Assembly: GCA_903864275.1 (NCBI GenBank)
Contig: CAIPFE010000007.1
Span: 62,001-126,000, forward strand
Direction: 5' to 3'
From: an uncultured Mucilaginibacter sp.
GTDB taxonomy: Bacteria > Bacteroidota > Bacteroidia > Sphingobacteriales > Sphingobacteriaceae
Length of the DNA stretch: 64,000 bases
In this document: positions 33,901-41,626 of the stretch, piece by piece
Layout of the letters: each line of letters begins with the position of its first letter
Numbering within the stretch: position 1 is the stretch's first letter
Translations under genes and position numbers: made by a program
Notes under the pieces: generated by a model
Told to the model about the DNA's origin: nothing
Databases searched by the model: none
What the model saw: only the letters and a program-made list of their open reading frames with translations

Positions 33901-35231
33901 TTAAAAAACTATTTGCATTAAACCTGCCGTTAACCGGCACGTGGGAAACGCTTGACGAAAAATTAATGCATGACAATAAATTAAATTCGCTGCTATTTAT
34001 ACTCGGCTCACCGGGTTCCGGCAAATTAAATAAATTGAAGAAAATGCTCGGAAATAACAAGCTTGACCGCGACGAAACGAACGAACTGCTTGAATTGGAA
34101 AAGAACGGTGAGATGGAGGCCAGGGATGAAAAATTAAAGCATTTTAAGGCTAAAAAATTACTCGGCAACAATGATGAATTATTGGTTTATAACGAAAAAG
34201 AGCAATCAGGAAACAATGTGTTTGTAGCTGACATGATCCATATATCGGCAGAAGAGGGCGAAGAAAACGCGGACTGGAAAGCGTGTAAGGAGGAAGCCTT
34301 AAAAAAGAGATACGCACTTGTGATCATCAACCATTTTGAATACAACATCAAGGACACCAAAACAAACAGCATTAAACTCGAATTCCTGGAATCGATGATG
34401 CTGAAAAGCAGCAGCAAGATCACCATTATTTCAACGGTTCACCCGCTCACTTTTCTTGACTCATTTAACGACCAGCAGAAAAAAGGATCCGGTGATAAAC
34501 AGCAAACAAGCGGCGTACCTGAAAGTGAGCTGGAAAGATGGCACGTATTACTTGGCCATTTCAGGATTGTTATTGAACCACTGATTGATATTTCAAAAGT
34601 CAAAAACACTGAGAGTATTACAAAAATCGATGAAACTACTTTGCCATTTGAGCGCGCTATTTATGACGAGACAAAGTATTCGCATTTTCTAAATAATATG
34701 CAGCAAATTGCTTTAAAATCAACGCCATATCCTGACATGCAGGATGTTGCGGACGTAAGCGATTCGCTGGTATTTAAACTGCAGATAACATCACATTATT
34801 TTTATACCTATATATGGCAATCGCTAACCAAGGAGGAAAAATTTTTGCTGTACGACCTGGCTGAAGACGGGCTGGTAAACCCGGGCGATGATTATAACCT
34901 CAGCATGCTGATATGCAAAGGCCTAATAATAAGGCCTGCCGGAACGTTGACGCTTTTTAACAGAGGCTTTAGAAATTATATACTAACTGCCATAGGTACT
35001 ACTGAAGTCGACCGTATAAAGAACCAGGTTAAGGATAATGGCAACTGGGGAAGTTTAAAAACCCCTTTAATTATAGCAATACTTGCCATTTTTGTTTTCC
35101 TGATCACATCACAACAGGAAGCATATACGCGCATAATTACCTATGTAACGGCACTGGGCGCGGGCGTGCCTGCCATTTTAAAGGTATTTTCCCTGTTTGG
35201 TAATGGCAGCAGTACGCAAAAAACATCCTGA
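30948..35231 (+). CDS. Giant membrane sensor: two extracytoplasmic regions (Cache-like) with a C-terminal degenerate P-loop domain
   Basis: 1427 residues, no complete family recognised. TM1 at about 14-33, an extracytoplasmic domain to about 248, TM2 at 250-270, TM3 at about 288-310, then a dCache-like ligand-binding region (about 313-548: DRDYFTNTL, SHTSGVFTSVVAKK, VALGFTAKSLNNVV, YQFAVIDSKGRVLYHS). A bundle of about six TM helices (560-780) follows, then a further extracytoplasmic stretch and a TM near 957-980. The cytoplasmic part has a P-loop-like LGSPGSGKLNK (about 1018-1028) that lacks the usual Ser/Thr after GK. The Walker-B-like strand ALVIINHFEYN lacks the acidic pair. Near 1290-1365 a winged-helix-like region (LTKEEKFLLYDLAEDGL, NRGFRNYILT) follows, and two more hydrophobic segments end the protein. 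It resembles a STAND/AAA-type architecture that may bind but not hydrolyse nucleotide. Confidence 0.75.
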   Translation: MGKFFSVNKNQAAVLSTILVLMLLGVGYFFVYVPKNEKTVQERRFRCLQNIDTNIHSKIENSISLLNNLLPDSSITAKGFKNFSDTLNKYIADYPKDNFTLLPVELSTPDVKTGNLNARYFVLSARRRVNSIDKTITVRLQYGFGKFIKSLLPAEVFDNYIVFVNDKSNSKDNNIKEVYETFPSGLGIKARDSIFQTKGGVTAPGMRTLNLGGDDYKVFSQPVDIVGNKELIIVGLVSDTNYQKEKNQLPLGIVLLLLTIGIVLVVSLPWIKLYHMGNKDKLTVVDGVSTVLVSMLLMSLLFFVVFKYSIYFSPGYQRFQSSKDTLATKITKAFEKELDIAYSRLSQCDSIYKQKKQTGRTDYTSVLNGIENGMDIHQVFWLNKNGIVKESWATDIKIAVNTDCSDRDYFTNTLNNNLNNTAGPDFYVDQVISHTSGVFTSVVAKKSSDSTVVALGFTAKSLNNVVLPDGYQFAVIDSKGRVLYHSRAERNLNENLKREFADSTNLVSCLQAKSDTSFKAEYYGRQYDIKIMPFSNLPYFTVIFEDMEYNDARDTEPYAFTVSMLFCLLAFMIVQMCVVFFVSSRRSFFKKQLFETSWIGPKTTSQKQYNQAIIGNLVVIVLLGIFFMRSPFLTYIYILLFSVTFISILLNGIFALHYKTHNEYYYGFKVIAIKWLLLFVGIIDYASWLTHDRKSFWPSSFWQLMLFEVSAIGFCTIFYLIHPYLEILHTRFLLATSWSRKYSYFKKWNYTKSFALMATTRLIITSGIPVAFIFVYSFNYEQSLDTRYRQIHFASALKQKIITDSINQPKANTANKHLGDPKKFRADYITKIDADNISTHELDSISKGTLFNAGIYYDGIFIHDFEFYNITEVPPSKIIPYGVSYTKEDSISLDILSDLRLYRNNVALKSNNMDFPPLNSNPFFYKYTQKYIGDTDRAYTYFKVHKNKYLKLNSGRINYPHMIWQFWLLLILSIVVFYNLIHNIIKKLFALNLPLTGTWETLDEKLMHDNKLNSLLFILGSPGSGKLNKLKKMLGNNKLDRDETNELLELEKNGEMEARDEKLKHFKAKKLLGNNDELLVYNEKEQSGNNVFVADMIHISAEEGEENADWKACKEEALKKRYALVIINHFEYNIKDTKTNSIKLEFLESMMLKSSSKITIISTVHPLTFLDSFNDQQKKGSGDKQQTSGVPESELERWHVLLGHFRIVIEPLIDISKVKNTESITKIDETTLPFERAIYDETKYSHFLNNMQQIALKSTPYPDMQDVADVSDSLVFKLQITSHYFYTYIWQSLTKEEKFLLYDLAEDGLVNPGDDYNLSMLICKGLIIRPAGTLTLFNRGFRNYILTAIGTTEVDRIKNQVKDNGNWGSLKTPLIIAILAIFVFLITSQQEAYTRIITYVTALGAGVPAILKVFSLFGNGSSTQKTS

Positions 35232-35373
35232 TAAGAGACACTTGGCTTTCATAGCCTGGCTAAAACGGGATGATGCGTCCATACAATCACGACTGTTTTG
35301 CTATTCACAATGTAATCCCAACGTAAAAAGCAGTTTTTTTCAATAAAATTCTACTACTTCCGTATAGTATGTA

Positions 35374-35381
35374 TATATTTG
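35374..35381 (+). promoter_or_regulatory. -7 element of the cys operon promoter
   Basis: Exact TATATTTG (TAnnTTTG), 11 bp upstream of the leader peptide ATG. No clear TTTG at -33. Confidence 0.65.
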
Positions 35382-35391
35382 TGGGTATAAA

Positions 35392-35457
35392 ATGAAAACA
35401 ACAACCAATAACTATTGTAAAGCGATGATGTGTTGCTGCATTCCAGGCGATAATTGA
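35392..35457 (+). CDS. Cysteine leader peptide of the sulfate assimilation operon
   Basis: 21 codons beginning MKTTTNNYCKAMMCCC and ending IPGDN-stop. Four of 21 residues are Cys, three consecutive (TGT TGC TGC, 35431-35439), an extreme content for a random short frame. It follows a consensus -7 element by 11 bp and precedes a terminator and the genes that make cysteine's sulfide. The stop codon TGA (35455-35457) overlaps the first base pairs of the antiterminator stem, so a ribosome finishing the peptide would block that stem while one stalled at the Cys codons would not. This is the classical layout of amino-acid attenuation. Confidence 0.8.
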   Translation: MKTTTNNYCKAMMCCCIPGDN

Positions 35458-35524
35458 GGGCTTTATTAATATTTTAAAAAGAAAATATAAGCCTCTTTAG
35501 CCATAGCCGAAGGGGTTTTTTTAT
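35456..35524 (+). terminator. Attenuator: mutually exclusive antiterminator and intrinsic terminator
   Basis: Terminator: AAGCCTCTT (35489-35497) pairs with AAGGGGTTT (35510-35518; nine pairs, two of them G-U), followed by a T-run to about 35522. Antiterminator: GAGGGCTTTAT (35456-35466) pairs with ATAAGCCTC (35487-35495) with two bulges, extended inward by ATATTTT (35469-35475) with AAAATAT (35482-35488). The right half of the antiterminator is the left half of the terminator, so only one can form. The terminator ends about 25 bp before the sulfite reductase start. Confidence 0.75.
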
Positions 35525-35546
35525 ATAACAAAATTAAAATAATACT

Positions 35547-37640
35547 ATGCAAAGCTTCAGAACTGAACTGGAGAACCCGATTGTTGAAAAAGACATTATC
35601 GACCTTGAAAAAAAGATCAGGGCTTTTCGTGAAGGGAAGATCCATGATGAAAAATTCAGGAGTTTACGCCTTGCCCGTGGTATCTATGGCCAAAGGCAGC
35701 CAGGCGTGCAGATGGTGCGTATTAAACTGCCGTTCGGAAAAATAACCTTTAAACAGCTGCTGCGGATTGCGGATATATCTGACGAATACGCAAGCCGTAA
35801 CCTACATTTAACCACCCGGCAGGACATACAGATCCATTATGTAAGCCTCGACCGTACGCCGCAGTTGTGGGCAGATTTGGAGCAGGACGATATTACACTG
35901 CGCGAAGCCTGCGGTAATACTGTCAGGAATGTTACCTCCTCTCCTACTTCCGGTATTGATCCGCTGGAGCCTTTTGATGTATCGCCTTATGCCCAGGCAA
36001 CATTTGAATATTTTTTGCGCAACCCCATTTGCCAGGATATGGGGCGTAAATTCAAAATATCTTTTTCGTCGAGCGACGCTGATACTGCATTTTCTTATAT
36101 CCACGATATTGGCGTGATACCCAAAATAAACGATAATAATGAGCGTGGTTTTAAAGTACTGCTTGGCGGGGGCCTGGGTGCACAACCTTTACTGGCAAGT
36201 ATAGTTGAAGAATTTTTACCCGAAGATCAGCTGATCCCTTATATCGAAGCCATTATCCGCGTGTTCGACCGTTATGGCGAACGTAATAACCGGAACAAGG
36301 CCCGTCTAAAATATTTGATCCAGAAAATAGGCTTAAGTGAAGTTTTGTCTCTAGCGGAAGCTGAAAGAAAAGCGCTTAAGGTAAAAACATTTGCTATAAA
36401 CAGGGATTCCGTGCCAGCGCCGGCAATTCCTGCACAAGTTGAAATAGCCGATGTAACTATCAGTAATCCTTTGCGTTATGAACAATGGTTGATCACCAAT
36501 GTGTTTGAGCAAAAGCAAAAGGGATTTTATGGCGTATATGTTAAAGTACCGGTTGGCGATATACCGACGGATATCGCCCGCAAATTGGTGGATGCCATAA
36601 GGCCTTATGTTGCCGACGAGATTCGCATCACCCAAAACCAGGGTTTGCTGCTGAAATATGTACGAAAAGAGGCTTTGCCAGCTTTATACAATGGCTTAAC
36701 CGAATTGGATCTATCTGCGCCTGGATTTGACAGCCCCGCTGATGTAACTACCTGTCCCGGTACGGATACCTGTAACCTCGGCATATCCAACAGTATGACG
36801 CTTTCGCGTGTCCTTGAAGATGTCATCTACAATGAGTATGAAGATTTGATCTTTAACCGTGAGATTAAAATAAAAATAAGCGGCTGTATGAATTCCTGTG
36901 GTCAGCATGGTTTGGCGCATATCGGCTTTCATGGCAGCTCGTTAAAATCAGGACTGAAGGTACTGCCATCCGTACAGGTACTTTTGGGAGGCGGTACTGT
37001 TGGCAATGGCGTTGGCCGCGCAGCTGAAAAAATAATTAAAGTGCCTGCAAAACGCGCAACCCATGTTTTAAGGGCGGTACTTGATAATTATAAGGATAAC
37101 TCGATATCTGAAGAAACCTTCCACGCTTACTACGACAGACAGGGCAAGGACTATTTTTACCAGCTTTTGAAACCGCTTGCCGACCTGACCACTTTAACCG
37201 ATGATGAATTTGTTGACTGGGGACACCAGGAAACCTTTGCCACCGCGATAGGCGTTGGCGAATGTGCAGGTGTGGTGATCGACCTGGTAGCGACCCTGCT
37301 ATACGAATCGGACGAGAAATTTGGCTGGGCAAATGAAGCCTTTGCTGGTGGCCGGTGGGCAGATGCCATTTATCATGCCTATAATACATTTATAAGCTCG
37401 GCAAAGGCTTTATTGCTGGATAAAAATATAAACAGCAGTACCCAAACAGGCATTATCCGCGAATTTGATAACAATTATATAAGCACAGGTGAATTAAAAA
37501 TAAATGGCAGTTTTAACGACCTGGTATTACAGATCAATAAAAATGAACCATCGGAAGGCTTTGCAAAAACCTATTTGCAGGAAGCTGCTGATTTTATAAT
37601 AGCCGTTAAAACAAAGAGGGAGGAACTGGTACAATCATGA
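35547..37640 (+). CDS. Siroheme-dependent sulfite reductase (CysI-like) with extra C-terminal helical domain
   Basis: Reduces sulfite to sulfide with six electrons at a coupled siroheme and [4Fe-4S] centre. 697 residues. Two ferredoxin-like halves precede the cluster motifs TCPGTDTCNLG (C-x5-C) and SGCMNSCGQHG (C-x3-C) near 404-455. DIQIHYV and NLHLTTRQDIQ match the nitrite/sulfite reductase family. From about 565 a helical domain follows (GECAGVVIDLVATLLYESDE, WADAIYHAYNTFISSAKALL) that resembles a HEPN domain and is not part of classical CysI. No CysJ flavoprotein gene is nearby, so the electron donor is probably a ferredoxin. The name sulfite rather than nitrite reductase rests on the cysH/cysD/cysN neighbours. 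Confidence 0.88.
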   Translation: MQSFRTELENPIVEKDIIDLEKKIRAFREGKIHDEKFRSLRLARGIYGQRQPGVQMVRIKLPFGKITFKQLLRIADISDEYASRNLHLTTRQDIQIHYVSLDRTPQLWADLEQDDITLREACGNTVRNVTSSPTSGIDPLEPFDVSPYAQATFEYFLRNPICQDMGRKFKISFSSSDADTAFSYIHDIGVIPKINDNNERGFKVLLGGGLGAQPLLASIVEEFLPEDQLIPYIEAIIRVFDRYGERNNRNKARLKYLIQKIGLSEVLSLAEAERKALKVKTFAINRDSVPAPAIPAQVEIADVTISNPLRYEQWLITNVFEQKQKGFYGVYVKVPVGDIPTDIARKLVDAIRPYVADEIRITQNQGLLLKYVRKEALPALYNGLTELDLSAPGFDSPADVTTCPGTDTCNLGISNSMTLSRVLEDVIYNEYEDLIFNREIKIKISGCMNSCGQHGLAHIGFHGSSLKSGLKVLPSVQVLLGGGTVGNGVGRAAEKIIKVPAKRATHVLRAVLDNYKDNSISEETFHAYYDRQGKDYFYQLLKPLADLTTLTDDEFVDWGHQETFATAIGVGECAGVVIDLVATLLYESDEKFGWANEAFAGGRWADAIYHAYNTFISSAKALLLDKNINSSTQTGIIREFDNNYISTGELKINGSFNDLVLQINKNEPSEGFAKTYLQEAADFIIAVKTKREELVQS

Positions 37641-38428
37641 TAACAACATCAACAGAAAAAACCATTAAAGAGCCGCACATTACGCTTGTTGGCGCAGGAC
37701 CGGGTGATGCCGAACTGATCACGCTAAAAGGCGTAAAAGCACTAAAAACAGCCGATGTTGTTTTATATGATGCTCTTGTAAACGAAGAACTGCTGGAGTT
37801 TGCACCCGATCATGCTGTAAAAGTATATGTAGGCAAACGCTCCGGTGATCATTCCTACGCGCAGGATGCGGTGAACAAGCTTATGATTGATTACGCTATC
37901 AACTACGGCCACGTCGTTCGCCTTAAAGGCGGCGACCCGTTCGTTTTTGGGCGTGGTTATGAGGAGTTGGATTTTGCTGCAGCATACAGTATCCCGGCGC
38001 AGGTCATTCCGGGTATATCAAGTTCAATCGGTGTTCCGGGCATGCAAAATATTCCTGTAACCCATCGTGGTTTAAGCGAAAGCTTTTGGGTGGTAACGGG
38101 TACAACCGCCAGCGGTAAAGTATCAAACGATGTTTATGAAGCCGCGCGAACAAATGCTACGGTAGTTGTATTAATGGGTATCCACAAACTGGCGGAGATC
38201 GCCGAAATATTTAAAAAGGAAGGCAAAAACAAGCTTCCCGTGGCTGTAATACAAAGCGGATCAACCAAAGAGGAAAAAGTAGCCATAGGTATTGTTGATA
38301 CCATTGTGGAGGTTGTGGAAGAAAAGAAGATCAGTTCTCCCGCTTTAATTGTTTTTGGCGAAGTGGTATCTTTACACCCGGCTTTTCAACCGATCAAAGA
38401 ATTTTATGACATTGTTGCCGAAGGATAA
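37637..38428 (+). CDS. cobA: Uroporphyrinogen-III C-methyltransferase (CobA/SUMT)
   Basis: Makes precorrin-2 from uroporphyrinogen III with two SAM, the first step of siroheme synthesis. 263 residues, tetrapyrrole methylase fold: LVGAGPGDAELITLKGVKAL, RLKGGDPFVFGRGYEEL, GISSSIGVPGMQNIPVTHRG and VVTGTT. It overlaps the sulfite reductase gene by 4 bp and the next gene by 23 bp, so translation is probably coupled. With the next gene it supplies siroheme for the upstream reductase. Confidence 0.93.
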   Translation: MITTSTEKTIKEPHITLVGAGPGDAELITLKGVKALKTADVVLYDALVNEELLEFAPDHAVKVYVGKRSGDHSYAQDAVNKLMIDYAINYGHVVRLKGGDPFVFGRGYEELDFAAAYSIPAQVIPGISSSIGVPGMQNIPVTHRGLSESFWVVTGTTASGKVSNDVYEAARTNATVVVLMGIHKLAEIAEIFKKEGKNKLPVAVIQSGSTKEEKVAIGIVDTIVEVVEEKKISSPALIVFGEVVSLHPAFQPIKEFYDIVAEG

Positions 38429-39914
38429 CGGATTAAGCACTATTCAAAGTGAAAAAGCGGAAGGCAACCCCTTGTTTCCCGTTTTTTTAAAGTTGAATGA
38501 ATTGCACACGGTATTGATTGGTGCAGGTAATGTCGGCCTCGAAAAGCTGGCTGCCATTTTGCACAATAGCCCGGATGCGACGGTGACTGTTATTGCGCTA
38601 TCCATTTTGCCTGAGGTTCATCTTTTAGCGGCTGACTATAAAGGCGTTAAAATTGTGCAGAAATCATTTACGGATACCGATCTGAACAATGCCGACTTGG
38701 TTATAGCTGCCACTAACGATGGTGAGTTGAATAACTTCATCCGGCAATCGGCGCATGAGCGAAAACTGCTGATCAATGTTGCCGATAAACCAGAACTTTG
38801 CGATTTTTACCTCGGTTCCATCGTGCAAAAAGGCGACCTGAAAATTGCCATCTCCACAAACGGGAAATCCCCAACCATAGCCAAACGTCTCAAAGAAGTG
38901 TTGAACGAGGCCCTGCCCGATGAACTGGATACTACCCTGCAGCAAATGAGCGTGCTCCGTAATTCATTGAACGGGGATTTTGCCTATAAAGTTAAAAAGC
39001 TGAACGAAGTTACTTCCATACTGGTCGAGCCAAAAGCCCCTGTCAGAAGGAATTTGATATGGCTCATCTGGGGTTCTATCGTGCTATCCATATTGATAGC
39101 TGTAGCGGCGCTATGGCTCAGGGATCCTGATTTTAAAACTTATGTTCAACATGTTAACCCATTATTTTACTACTTTTTAGGGGCTGGATTTGTATTTGCA
39201 TTGATAGATGGTGCCATAGGCATGTCGTATGGGGTTACTTCAACATCTTTTTCTTTGGCTATGGGTATCCCGCCTGCATCGGCAAGTATGGGCGTGCACT
39301 TATCCGAAATCATGAGTAATGGTATTGCCGGGTGGATGCATTACCGCATGGGCAATATCAACTGGAAACTGTTTAAAATGCTGCTGATTCCCGGCATTAT
39401 TGGGGCAGTAACAGGTGCATACCTACTCTCGTCATTGGAGCATTACAGCCAGTATACCAAGCCTTTTGTTTCATTGTATACCTTAATATTGGGTATCGTC
39501 ATCCTCTCAAAAGCATTTAAAACCGGTGTCAAAAGAACAACCGAAAAAATAAAGAATATCCGGCTGTTAGGTTTGGGCGGTGGTTTTATTGATGCTGTAG
39601 GCGGCGGCGGCTGGGGCTCGATCGTATTATCAACATTGATAGCAGGCGGCCGGCACCCGCGCTTTTCACTGGGCACAGTAAAATTGTCACGGTTTTTTAT
39701 AGCGCTGATGAGCTCTATTACGTTTTTCACTATGCTTAATTCCCATCATTGGGAGGCTGTTGCCGGCCTGGTGATCGGCAGTGCTATTGCATCGCCTATC
39801 GCGGCTAAAATATCAAACCGTATTTCGGCCAAGGCTATCATGATAGCGGTAGCGGTAATTGTTATATTGATCAGCGTAAGAAGTATCGCGATTTTTTTAG
39901 GAAAGATTTTGTAA
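38406..39914 (+). CDS. Fusion of a Met8-like siroheme synthase N-domain with a TauE/SafE membrane transporter
   Basis: 502 residues from ATG 38406 (MTLLPKDNGLSTIQSEKAEG). The N-terminal half, about 22-215, is a precorrin-2 dehydrogenase/sirohydrochlorin ferrochelatase-like Rossmann domain (FLKLNELHTVLIGAGNVGLE, DLVIAATNDGELNNFIRQSA, FYLGSIVQKGDLKIAISTNG). The C-terminal half, from about 232, has seven or eight TM helices of the TSUP/TauE/SafE family (GAGFVFALIDGAIGMSYGVT, LGLGGGFIDAVGGGGWGSIV, two related G-rich repeats). TSUP carriers move sulfite, sulfoacetate or similar anions. So one polypeptide joins cofactor synthesis to a probable sulfur-anion transporter inside the sulfate operon. ATG 38349 would extend 19 residues into cobA and is less likely. 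Confidence 0.87.
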   Translation: MTLLPKDNGLSTIQSEKAEGNPLFPVFLKLNELHTVLIGAGNVGLEKLAAILHNSPDATVTVIALSILPEVHLLAADYKGVKIVQKSFTDTDLNNADLVIAATNDGELNNFIRQSAHERKLLINVADKPELCDFYLGSIVQKGDLKIAISTNGKSPTIAKRLKEVLNEALPDELDTTLQQMSVLRNSLNGDFAYKVKKLNEVTSILVEPKAPVRRNLIWLIWGSIVLSILIAVAALWLRDPDFKTYVQHVNPLFYYFLGAGFVFALIDGAIGMSYGVTSTSFSLAMGIPPASASMGVHLSEIMSNGIAGWMHYRMGNINWKLFKMLLIPGIIGAVTGAYLLSSLEHYSQYTKPFVSLYTLILGIVILSKAFKTGVKRTTEKIKNIRLLGLGGGFIDAVGGGGWGSIVLSTLIAGGRHPRFSLGTVKLSRFFIALMSSITFFTMLNSHHWEAVAGLVIGSAIASPIAAKISNRISAKAIMIAVAVIVILISVRSIAIFLGKIL

Positions 39915-39915
39915 A

Positions 39916-40635
39916 ATGAGTGAGTTTGCAGAAAATATAAAAAAAGAAACTGAAGGGCTTAATCCCGTTGAAGCTTTAACCCTGCTGTCGGATATTTTCC
40001 GGGATAAAATTGTTTTTTCGACCAGTTTTGGTTGGGAAGACCAGGTGATCACGCACATGATATTTGCCAACAACCTTCCCATAAAAATTTTCACGCTCGA
40101 AACCGGCCGCCTGTTCCCCGAAACTTACTATGTTTGGAACCGCACCATGGAAATTTACGGCAAGCCTATACATGCTTACTACCCGCAAAACCAATTGCTG
40201 GAGCAAATGGTAAATGCAAAAGGCCCGAATAGTTTTTATGAATCGGTGGATAACCGCAAGGAATGCTGCGGTATCCGTAAAGTTGAGCCGCTGAACCGGG
40301 CCTTGGCAGGCAACAAGTGCTGGGTAACGGGTATTCGTGCCGAACAATCCGCAAGCCGGCAGTCCATGGATAACGTTGAATGGGACGAACAACATCAGTT
40401 AATAAAATTTCACCCGCTTTATAGCTGGACATTGGATGAAGTAAAAGAATATATCGGGATAAACAACATACCTTACAACACCCTGCACGACAGGGGTTTT
40501 CCAAGCATCGGCTGCGCGCCATGCACCCGTGCGGTGCAACCTGGCGAGGATTTCAGGGCAGGCAGATGGTGGTGGGAAGACCAGTCGAAAAAGGAATGCG
40601 GTTTGCACGAAATAAATGAAGTTATTGATAAATGA
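39916..40635 (+). CDS. cysH: Adenylyl-sulfate (APS) reductase (CysH type)
   Basis: Reduces APS to sulfite and AMP with thioredoxin. 239 residues, PAPS-reductase fold (FSTSFGWEDQVITH). Four Cys, in ECCGIRKVEPL and GCAPCTRAVQPGEDFRAGRW, indicate the [4Fe-4S] APS form rather than the PAPS form. The catalytic Cys is in KKECGLHE near the C-terminus. This agrees with the absence of an APS kinase gene (cysC) in the cluster. Starts 1 bp after the previous stop and overlaps cysD by 4 bp. Confidence 0.93.
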   Translation: MSEFAENIKKETEGLNPVEALTLLSDIFRDKIVFSTSFGWEDQVITHMIFANNLPIKIFTLETGRLFPETYYVWNRTMEIYGKPIHAYYPQNQLLEQMVNAKGPNSFYESVDNRKECCGIRKVEPLNRALAGNKCWVTGIRAEQSASRQSMDNVEWDEQHQLIKFHPLYSWTLDEVKEYIGINNIPYNTLHDRGFPSIGCAPCTRAVQPGEDFRAGRWWWEDQSKKECGLHEINEVIDK

Positions 40636-41537
40636 GTAAACACCAGTTGGATTATTTAGATGAGTTAGAGGCCGAGGCAATTTATATCCTCCGGGAAGTA
40701 GCGGGTCAGTTTGAGAAACCTGCGCTTCTGTTTTCGGGTGGAAAAGATTCTATAACATTGGTACGTTTGGCCGAAAAGGCGTTCAGGCCGGGTAAGTTCC
40801 CGTTCCCGCTGGTGCATATTGATACAGGCCATAATTTTATTGAGACTATTGAATACCGCGATGCCATGATCAAACGTATCGGCGAGAAGCTGATCATCGG
40901 GCATGTCCAGGATTCCATCAACGAAGGCAAAGTAGTTGAACAAAAAGGCAAAAACGCCAGTCGTAATGCGCTCCAAACCGTAACTTTATTAGATACCATT
41001 GCCAAATACCAGTTTGATGCCTGTATAGGCGGCGCACGGCGTGATGAAGAAAAAGCAAGGGCCAAAGAACGTATTTTTTCTGTCCGCGATGAATTTGGCC
41101 AATGGGACCCCAAACGCCAGCGTCCGGAACTTTGGAATATTTTTAATGGTAAAATTCACAAAGGCGAAAATGTAAGGGTCTTCCCCATTAGTAACTGGAC
41201 AGAGCTTGATGTATGGAACTATATCCGCCGGGAAAAGATCGAACTGCCTTCTATCTATTTTGCGCATAAACGTGAAGTGATCACACGCAACGGTCAATTA
41301 ATGGGCGCTTCTCCTTTTCTAAATATGGATGATGATGATATTATTGAGAACCGAACCGTCCGCTTCCGCACCATTGGGGATATGACCTGCACGGCTGCTG
41401 TTGAATCATATGCCTATCATATTGATGATATTATTGATGAGATCAGCGCCTCAAAGATAAGTGAACGCGGGGCAAGAATGGATGATAAGGTAAGTGAAGC
41501 GGCTATGGAAGACAGAAAGAAAGGCGGATACTTTTAA
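40632..41537 (+). CDS. cysD: Sulfate adenylyltransferase subunit 2 (CysD)
   Basis: ATP-PPi-lyase subunit that adenylates sulfate to APS, driven by GTP hydrolysis in CysN. 301 residues, as usual. PP-loop LLFSGGKDSITLVRLAEKAF near 34; family blocks FPLVHIDTGHNFIE, ACIGGARRDEEKARAKERIF and the C-terminal DDKVSEAAMEDRKKGGYF. Overlaps cysH by 4 bp; an inverted repeat lies between it and cysN. Confidence 0.95.
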   Translation: MSKHQLDYLDELEAEAIYILREVAGQFEKPALLFSGGKDSITLVRLAEKAFRPGKFPFPLVHIDTGHNFIETIEYRDAMIKRIGEKLIIGHVQDSINEGKVVEQKGKNASRNALQTVTLLDTIAKYQFDACIGGARRDEEKARAKERIFSVRDEFGQWDPKRQRPELWNIFNGKIHKGENVRVFPISNWTELDVWNYIRREKIELPSIYFAHKREVITRNGQLMGASPFLNMDDDDIIENRTVRFRTIGDMTCTAAVESYAYHIDDIIDEISASKISERGARMDDKVSEAAMEDRKKGGYF

Positions 41538-41538
41538 T

Positions 41539-41621
41539 TACGATTTTAGATTTACGATTTTAGATTTAAAAGCAATTTGAACATAATAAAATCCGAAATC
41601 GTAAATCGTAAATCCAAAATC
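41539..41621. repeat. Inverted repeat of ACGATTTTAGATT units between cysD and cysN
   Basis: The left arm (41539-41568) is two direct copies of TACGATTTTAGATT; the right arm (41588-41621) is AATCCGAAATCGTAAATCGT and related units. It lies entirely between two genes whose products form one complex, so it probably does not stop transcription but may alter RNA stability. Confidence 0.75.
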
Positions 41622-41626
41622 AAAAC

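Larger units (their letters stand above)
35232..35546. other. Leader region of the sulfate assimilation operon
   Basis: 315 bp between the giant sensor gene and the sulfite reductase. It contains, in order, a -7 promoter element (35374), a Cys-rich leader peptide (35392-35457), a potential antiterminator hairpin (35456-35495) and an intrinsic terminator (35489-35524). The first 140 bp show nothing recognisable. Confidence 0.75.
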
